Source: CBDFHF01 sp965247565 (GTDB lineage Bacteria > Pseudomonadota > Gammaproteobacteria > Methylococcales > Methylomonadaceae). From it: a stretch of DNA of 64,000 nt. A program made the translations under genes and the position numbers. Under the pieces are notes generated by a model, which searched no databases, was not told the origin of the DNA, and was given only the letters and a program-made list of their open reading frames with translations. Location: contig CBDFHF010000003.1 in NCBI GenBank assembly GCA_965247565.1, positions 930,001 through 994,000 of the forward strand, in the 5' to 3' direction. Positions 59,128-64,000 of the stretch are shown here, one piece after another. Position 1 is the first letter of the stretch; the number at the start of each line of letters is the position of its first letter.

Positions 59128-60456
59128 ATGATGGATTTTATCAACACGATTCCCCCTTTAATCATAGCCGGTTTTAGCTTGTTGCTTGGCATGTTAATTA
59201 TGTATTTGCTGGGGAACAATTCTAAAAATCGCATTCAACAGCTTGCAACCGAGCTGGCCGTTGCCGAAGAACGACTCAAGCAACTGCAAAATATCGATGC
59301 AGATCACAAACAACTTCAACAGCAACTTATAGACGCAAAGAGCAAAAACATAGAGCTGCAAACTCGAATGGCCGAGCAAAGTAAAAATGCTGCCGAAAAA
59401 CTCGCCTTATTGCAAAACGCCGAAACCCGCTTGAATACCCAGTTTGAAAATCTGGCTGGAAAAATATTTACCGAACGCACTCAACAGTTTACCGAGCAAA
59501 ATAAAACCAGTCTTGAACACATTGTTACGCCGTTGCGCGAACAGCTTGGTGAATTCAAACAACGCATAGAAGCGGTTTACGATAATGAGAATAAAGATCG
59601 CATTTCTTTGCGCGAGGAAATTGTTTCGTTACGGCGTGATACCGCTAAAATGAATCAGGAGGCCCTTAACCTTACCCGAGCGCTCAAAGGCGATAAGAAA
59701 ACTCAAGGTAACTGGGGCGAAATGATTCTGGAAAAAGTCCTGGAAAAATCCGGCTTGCGCAAGGGTATTGAATACGAAATTCAGGGCGGGTTTCGAGATG
59801 ATGACAACAGGTTGTTTAAGCCGGACGTGATTGTGCGTTTGCCGGAAAATAAAGATGTCATTATCGACTCTAAAGTATCGCTGCTAGCGTATGAGCGATA
59901 TAGCTCAACTGAAGATGAAGCGGAGCGTCAGATTGCCTTAAAACAACATACCGGTGCGGTGCGTGAACACATTAAAGGTTTAAGCGACAAAGACTACACC
60001 GTCTTAAAAGGCATCCGCTCGTTAGATTTTGTATTGTTGTTTATGCCCATAGAATCAGCGTTTATTGCTGCATTTCAAGCTGATGAACACTTATTTGCCG
60101 ATGCTTTTGAGCATAAAATCATTGTTGTCACCCCGACCACATTACTCGCCACCTTGCGCACCATAGAAAATATCTGGCGCTACGAACGTCAAAATGAAAA
60201 CGCTCGCGCGATTGCCGATAAAGCGGGCATTGTTTATGACAAAATTCGCGGTTTTGTCGATGAGCTGGACAAACTGGGTAAGCAGTTAAGTTCTGTTAAT
60301 AATACTTATGATACTGTCATGAATAAATTGACTCAGGGCAACGGCAATTTAATTCGCCAAGCCAGCAGTTTTATTGATCTAGGCGTTAAAGTTAAGAAAA
60401 CTTTCCCCAAGAGTATTACCGAGCAGGCTGGGTTAGAAAATGATGACGAGGTATGA
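59128..60456 (+). CDS. rmuC: DNA recombination protein RmuC
   Basis: A 442-aa RmuC. It has an N-terminal membrane helix (PPLIIAGFSLLLGMLIMYLL), a long coiled coil (about 30-180) and the conserved domain with nuclease-like core RALKGDKKTQGNWGEMILEK, DVIIDSKVSLLAYERY and FVLLFMPIESAFIAAFQADE. RmuC limits inversions at short repeats; its exact chemistry is unsettled. Its end overlaps the TorF-type porin gene by 17 bases. Confidence 0.96.
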   Translation: MMDFINTIPPLIIAGFSLLLGMLIMYLLGNNSKNRIQQLATELAVAEERLKQLQNIDADHKQLQQQLIDAKSKNIELQTRMAEQSKNAAEKLALLQNAETRLNTQFENLAGKIFTERTQQFTEQNKTSLEHIVTPLREQLGEFKQRIEAVYDNENKDRISLREEIVSLRRDTAKMNQEALNLTRALKGDKKTQGNWGEMILEKVLEKSGLRKGIEYEIQGGFRDDDNRLFKPDVIVRLPENKDVIIDSKVSLLAYERYSSTEDEAERQIALKQHTGAVREHIKGLSDKDYTVLKGIRSLDFVLLFMPIESAFIAAFQADEHLFADAFEHKIIVVTPTTLLATLRTIENIWRYERQNENARAIADKAGIVYDKIRGFVDELDKLGKQLSSVNNTYDTVMNKLTQGNGNLIRQASSFIDLGVKVKKTFPKSITEQAGLENDDEV

Positions 60457-61213
60457 ATTGATTAGTCTTGCAATGGCTCACTTTATTAATAGAAAGTTTC
60501 TTAACATTTTTTGTGCAGCGCTCTTTTTAAATCCCTGTACAAGTTTTGCTGAATTCCATGGATCGTTGACTGGCACAACTGATAATGTCAGTAGATGGTT
60601 TAGCAAAAGTGATGGAGGGTTTGCACTTCAGGCAAATATTGATTACGAGCATTCATCGGGTTTGTATGTGGGTAGCTCCGTTTCAAATATTGACTATGAG
60701 GCCAATGAGGTTGAGGGCAAAGCGGCCCATGTCGAAATAATACCTTACCTAGGATGGACTTTCAGTCTATCAGATGCGTGGCGAATGGATACGCAATGGT
60801 CGCGCTATCTTTTTGATGGGGATGTCTTTGGCCATCCGGCTGATTACAACGAGTTTTATCTATTTTTACATTACAGGGATATTTTTTCTGGGAGAATCTC
60901 TTTTGCTGAGGACTATTACAATGTTGGTGATTATTCAATTGATTACGAACTGACAGGCAGATACCCAATAACCGATTATTTGGAGTTATCGGCCAGCTTT
61001 GGTTATAGCCAGACCAAAGCCGCTTTGGGATCCGACTATCCCTATTGGAATGCAGGTTTTACTTACTATTATAAAATCGTCTCGCTTGATTTTCGGTATA
61101 TGGACGCAACTGAAACGTCAATTGAACCAGTTACCGCCGAGAAAAAACACGAACTGTACGACCCACCTTTGATAGATTCGACCTTTGTATTTTCTATATC
61201 GGTTGGTTTTTAA
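60440..61213 (+). CDS. TorF-family putative porin
   Basis: A 257-aa outer-membrane protein of the TorF type. After a signal peptide (FLNIFCAALFLNPCTSFAEF), the mature part shows the typical start SLTGTTDNVSRWFSKSDGGF-like and alternating strands with GLYVGSSVSNIDYE, IIPYLGWTFSLSDAWRMDTQ and VFSISVGF with terminal Phe. It likely forms a small beta-barrel pore. The start may be the ATG at 60440, overlapping rmuC, or the ATG at 60473, which gives a neater signal peptide. I keep the longer version. Confidence 0.88.
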   Translation: MMTRYELISLAMAHFINRKFLNIFCAALFLNPCTSFAEFHGSLTGTTDNVSRWFSKSDGGFALQANIDYEHSSGLYVGSSVSNIDYEANEVEGKAAHVEIIPYLGWTFSLSDAWRMDTQWSRYLFDGDVFGHPADYNEFYLFLHYRDIFSGRISFAEDYYNVGDYSIDYELTGRYPITDYLELSASFGYSQTKAALGSDYPYWNAGFTYYYKIVSLDFRYMDATETSIEPVTAEKKHELYDPPLIDSTFVFSISVGF

Positions 61214-61643
61214 TATCCTATCAACAGAAAGTTCAATTTCAGGATTTCGCTATTTTGCGTTAGTCAATGACTCAACAATATGAGCTGAGATGCTTTTTGT
61301 TCTGATTCTGCGTTGGCGAAATGCTGCCCGAAAATCCAAAGATAGTCGAATTTGCCAACGATAACTTCATAAAATTGATCAACTGCGCAGAGCATGAACA
61401 GAAATTGACTTGCGACAAGCCGCAGTTTGTATGGTTTCAACATGTTGACCCCCCGAATTTTTTTGAGTGTTAGTTATCTCAAAAAATGTTTGCAGATAAA
61501 AACTTGAGTCACTCAATTGCTTTATTGATGAATTTTCAATTCCGATAAATCTTAAATGAACCTTTTTCTAGTTCTTAGCAATTCACTCGACATAAGGGGT
61601 TATATTGCTGAATTGGTACTACAATTAGGATCACATTTCAAAA
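61214..61643. other. Gap before the ECF sigma operon with two tiny candidate ORFs
   Basis: No certain gene. A 50-codon plus-strand frame (61321-61473) beginning MLPENPKIVEFANDNFIKLI has a protein-like composition. A 59-codon minus-strand frame (61264-61443) overlaps it, so at most one is real. An AT-only hairpin TTTTTTGAG...CTCAAAAAA lies near 61459-61486. The promoter of the sigma operon must lie in 61490-61640, but I see no convincing boxes. Confidence 0.4.
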
Positions 61644-62231
61644 ATGAATAAGCTTAAGGGCAATTTTTTGGTTAGCAATAACATGGGTCATTTGCACAGA
61701 GATGCAGAATTGATAGCGCGGCTTTGCGAGAGAGATGAGAAAGCCCTGGAGCTTCTATATCAACATTACTACAGCCGGTTATTTCGATTTATCGCACGCG
61801 TTACCCGGCGAGATGAGTTTATAGACGAAGTCATCAACGATGTCATGTATGTAGTATGGGAAAAAGCTGAATCGTACAATCAACAATGTCAGCCTTCGAC
61901 TTGGATTTTTGGCATTGCTTATAACAAAGCAAGGCAAGCTTTGCGTAACGCCGGAAATAATGATCAGGACTCTCTTGATGAAATGGATCTCGATAATCTA
62001 GTGTTTGAAGAGAGTAACTCTGATTTAAAGCAACTGGAAATGACCGATTGGTTAGAGCCGGCGTTGGACTCGCTTTCAGCGGATCAACGCGCGGTCATAG
62101 AATTAACCTATTTTCAAGGCTTGCATTACAGCGAAATAGCTGTATTAATGGATTGTCCTGAAAATACCGTAAAAACCCGAATGCATCATGCCCGCAAGAA
62201 GCTGGCAGTGGTTCTTAAGGATAGTAATTGA
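61644..62231 (+). CDS. ECF-type RNA polymerase sigma factor
   Basis: A 195-aa sigma-70-family factor of ECF type. Region 2 spans about residues 25-100 (ALELLYQHYYSRLFRFIARV, DEVINDVMYVVWEKAESYNQ, STWIFGIAYNKARQALR). Region 4 spans about 130-185 (DSLSADQRAVIELTYFQGLH, YSEIAVLMDCPENTVKTRMH). It directs RNA polymerase to a small set of promoters when released from its anti-sigma factor, encoded next. The organisation sigma/anti-sigma/subtilase suggests control of an extracytoplasmic protease. Confidence 0.95.
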   Translation: MNKLKGNFLVSNNMGHLHRDAELIARLCERDEKALELLYQHYYSRLFRFIARVTRRDEFIDEVINDVMYVVWEKAESYNQQCQPSTWIFGIAYNKARQALRNAGNNDQDSLDEMDLDNLVFEESNSDLKQLEMTDWLEPALDSLSADQRAVIELTYFQGLHYSEIAVLMDCPENTVKTRMHHARKKLAVVLKDSN

Positions 62232-62268
62232 AATCAAGGCGCGCAGACTGAGTATTCAGGAGTATAAA

Positions 62269-62982
62269 ATGAAATCGCTTCACGACAACCCTTATTCCGC
62301 ACATCAGGATATTTCCCTGTTGTTGCCTTGGTATGTCAACAAAACCCTGCATGGTGCTGAAGTTGAAAAGGTAGAAAATCACATAAAAGTGTGTCTAACG
62401 TGCCGACGCGAGCTGACAAGCCTTTACCGGTTGTCCGCTGCGGTTCGACAGGACGGCCACATAGATTCAGCTGCGATGGCTTCCTTTTCCCGATTAAAAA
62501 AACGGATTCATACTGCTGATGAGAGTGATGAAGCGGAGTCGAAATCCGTCGATTTGTCTGCTCGATCTAGAGGGTATAACAAAAAATTTAACATATCATT
62601 GTCTGCCTTCGCGATGGCTGCCGTTTTAGTGCTTTCGGTGTTGTTACCCCGTTTTATTGATACGCGCAGTATTCCAACTAATGACTATCGCACGCTATCA
62701 GATACTAAAAATGTGCAAGCTAACGGTCATCATTCCTTTAGCGTAATTTTTGCCGACGGGACAGGGCGGGGCCAAATAGATAAAATGCTAGCCTCTGTGC
62801 ATGGGCGTATCATTGACGGTCCAAGTGCTCAGGGTATTTACACGGTAGCTATTGATCGCAAACTTGCACCTGAAGAGGTACTAAACGTAGTTGTAGCAAT
62901 GCGAAAGGATTCTCGTGTTATTTTCACTGAACCGGCATACGAAGTGCTTTCTTCAGCAAATTCTAAGGATTCAAAACAATGA
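62269..62982 (+). CDS. Anti-sigma factor with zinc finger and S8-prodomain-like periplasmic domain
   Basis: A 237-aa membrane protein. Residues about 15-60 form the zf-HC2 anti-sigma domain with the ligand pattern in ENHIKVCLTCRRELTSL. A membrane helix lies at about 110-130 (SLSAFAMAAVLVLSVLL). The periplasmic part (about 150-230) reads HHSFSVIFADGTGRGQIDKM, HGRIIDGPSAQGIYTVAIDR and VIFTEPAYEVL, the pattern of subtilase prodomain/inhibitor-I9-like folds. I use the ATG at 62269, with CAGGAG in front. Its stop overlaps the subtilase start (ATGA). The prodomain-like tail could bind the neighbouring protease; that is inference. Confidence 0.88.
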   Translation: MKSLHDNPYSAHQDISLLLPWYVNKTLHGAEVEKVENHIKVCLTCRRELTSLYRLSAAVRQDGHIDSAAMASFSRLKKRIHTADESDEAESKSVDLSARSRGYNKKFNISLSAFAMAAVLVLSVLLPRFIDTRSIPTNDYRTLSDTKNVQANGHHSFSVIFADGTGRGQIDKMLASVHGRIIDGPSAQGIYTVAIDRKLAPEEVLNVVVAMRKDSRVIFTEPAYEVLSSANSKDSKQ

Positions 62983-64000
62983 AAGCCCATTCGGCTCTAT
63001 TGCTTTTAATTTTAGGCATGTTTTCTGCGCCATCGCAAAGTGGCGATTTAAATTTGGGCGCGTCCGATTTATCCGCAGTATTTAATGTGGCCAATGCTGA
63101 CCGTTTGCTTCTGGTAGGCTTTCCTGACAAATCCATTACCAGAGTGCAAGGAGCAGGGCCGACTTCTTATCGGCGTAGAGGCAGCTATCAAAGTTCAACC
63201 TGGAGTCAACGGATTACAAATCAAATAGCCGGGGATTACCAGCTTCAGAAACTCACTGAATGGCCTATGTCTGAAGTGGGTGTGCATTGCGCTGTTTATC
63301 AAATACCTGCTGGAGCGTCAGTACCGGAAACTGTCCAGAGATTATCACGGGATTCGCGCATCACTGTTGTTCAAAACATGCACCTATTTAAAACCAGAGG
63401 CCATCAATACAACGACCCCTATTTTAAATTGCAAACCAATCTGCAACAGATGCAAATTGGCCAAGTGCATGGCAAGACAACCGGTCGGAATGTCACCATC
63501 GCTATGATTGATACGGGTGTTGATTTGAAACATCCTGATTTGGTTGATCAAATTGCGCAAAACGAAAATCTGGCCTCAGATATCTCTGCAGATTTTTCAA
63601 ATGACAAACACGGCACGGCTGTCGCGGGCGTTATGGTGGCTCGCAAGGATAATGGCACAGGGATCATTGGTTTGGCGCCTGATGCTAAACTGATTGCCTT
63701 GAAAGCGTGTTGGCCATCTCAAATTGATTCTATTGAAGCGGTTTGTAACAGTTTTACTTTAGCTTTAGCCGTTAATACTGCAATGAAAACCGGGGCGAAA
63801 ATTCTGAACATGAGTTTGACTGGCCCACATGATGCTTTTCTAGAGTTGCTTTTGAACAAGGCTATGGAGAAAGGTATCATCGTTGTTGCCGCCGATACCG
63901 GATCGGAAAATAAAGATGAAAACTTTCCTGCTTCTTTGAAGGATGTTATCTCGGTGCAGTCATTAAGGCAGGCCAGCGCTGAGCACAAAGTGTTGCTTGA
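62979..64000 (+). CDS. S8 family (subtilisin-like) serine protease, truncated by window edge
   Basis: At least 340 codons, open at the right edge. It has a signal peptide (ALLLLILGMFSAPSQSG). Residues about 40-165 are a prodomain-like part with VGVHCAVYQIPAGASVPETV and ITVVQNMHLFKT. The catalytic core begins near 170: Asp178 in VTIAMIDTGVDLKHPDLVD and His211 in NDKHGTAVAGVMVARKDNGT. The oxyanion and Ser motifs lie beyond the window. It overlaps the anti-sigma gene by 4 bases. It probably acts in the periplasm or outside, as the effector or part of the sensing loop of the ECF system. Confidence 0.92.
   Translation, partial: MKAHSALLLLILGMFSAPSQSGDLNLGASDLSAVFNVANADRLLLVGFPDKSITRVQGAGPTSYRRRGSYQSSTWSQRITNQIAGDYQLQKLTEWPMSEVGVHCAVYQIPAGASVPETVQRLSRDSRITVVQNMHLFKTRGHQYNDPYFKLQTNLQQMQIGQVHGKTTGRNVTIAMIDTGVDLKHPDLVDQIAQNENLASDISADFSNDKHGTAVAGVMVARKDNGTGIIGLAPDAKLIALKACWPSQIDSIEAVCNSFTLALAVNTAMKTGAKILNMSLTGPHDAFLELLLNKAMEKGIIVVAADTGSENKDENFPASLKDVISVQSLRQASAEHKVLL

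Overview
The window looks like chromosome from a gammaproteobacterium, most plausibly an aerobic methanotroph or relative (Methylococcales). This rests on the canonical gyrB-recF-dnaN-dnaA / rpmH-rnpA-yidD-yidC-mnmE replication neighbourhood, a nitrogen-fixation operon in the usual proteobacterial style, a TorF-type porin, a PEP-CTERM protein and an SCO1-MauG fusion of the kind seen in methanotrophs. No methane or methanol oxidation gene lies in the window, so the lineage is an inference. Base composition is moderately AT-rich.

Layout. 1-4973 (minus) is a nif operon: nifN, nifX, DUF269, CCE_0567-type small protein, FdxB ferredoxin, thioredoxin-like [2Fe-2S] ferredoxin, TPR-like protein, a nif-linked unknown and DUF364. 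It is headed by a sigma-54 promoter and a NifA-type site. 5531-7477 is an unusual sensor-regulator (winged helix, four CBS, two PAS). 7747-11714 is a stress block: terminator, broken BON lipoprotein, coiled-coil protein, small unknown, large catalase KatE and hemerythrin. 11715-13897 is a scar: decayed IS1-family copy, fragment of a type I methylase (hsdM), and three phased palindromes.

13898-24006 is the origin region. gyrB, recF, dnaN and dnaA run leftward; rpmH, rnpA, yidD, yidC and mnmE run rightward from a clear sigma-70 promoter. DnaA boxes lie between dnaA and dnaN and two parS-like 16-mers lie in the end of recF. 24056-29722 (minus) is a c-di-GMP module: YfiR-like protein broken at an A10 tract, a GGDEF/EAL enzyme, a TonB receptor and an AlkB-like dioxygenase. 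29810-31906 holds an M18 aminopeptidase, MsrB and an orphan OadG. 32200-36348 is a group of lipoproteins around a trypsin-like secreted protease.

36711-50520 is the most unusual part: a two-partner secretion pair (TpsB, TpsA) with a TPR-CHAT caspase-like protease between them, a PIN/Phd toxin-antitoxin pair on the other strand, then five poorly known genes in the same direction. Two of these five have a Lon-protease-like fold; one keeps the Ser/Lys dyad and is membrane-anchored, the other has lost the Lys. Several short inverted-repeat elements sit in the gaps. A proteolytic and secretion system is suggested but unproven.

50525-53227 carries an SCO1-MauG di-haem fusion and a DOMON/PEP-CTERM protein, convergent. 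53666-56097 holds a small membrane protein, an intact IS5-family element with TTAA target duplication, and aquaporin. 56321-61213 carries HDOD, hemL, a HepT-like orphan, rmuC and a TorF porin. The window ends in an ECF sigma / anti-sigma / subtilase operon (61644-64000, protease truncated by the edge). No tRNA, rRNA or CRISPR array was recognised.
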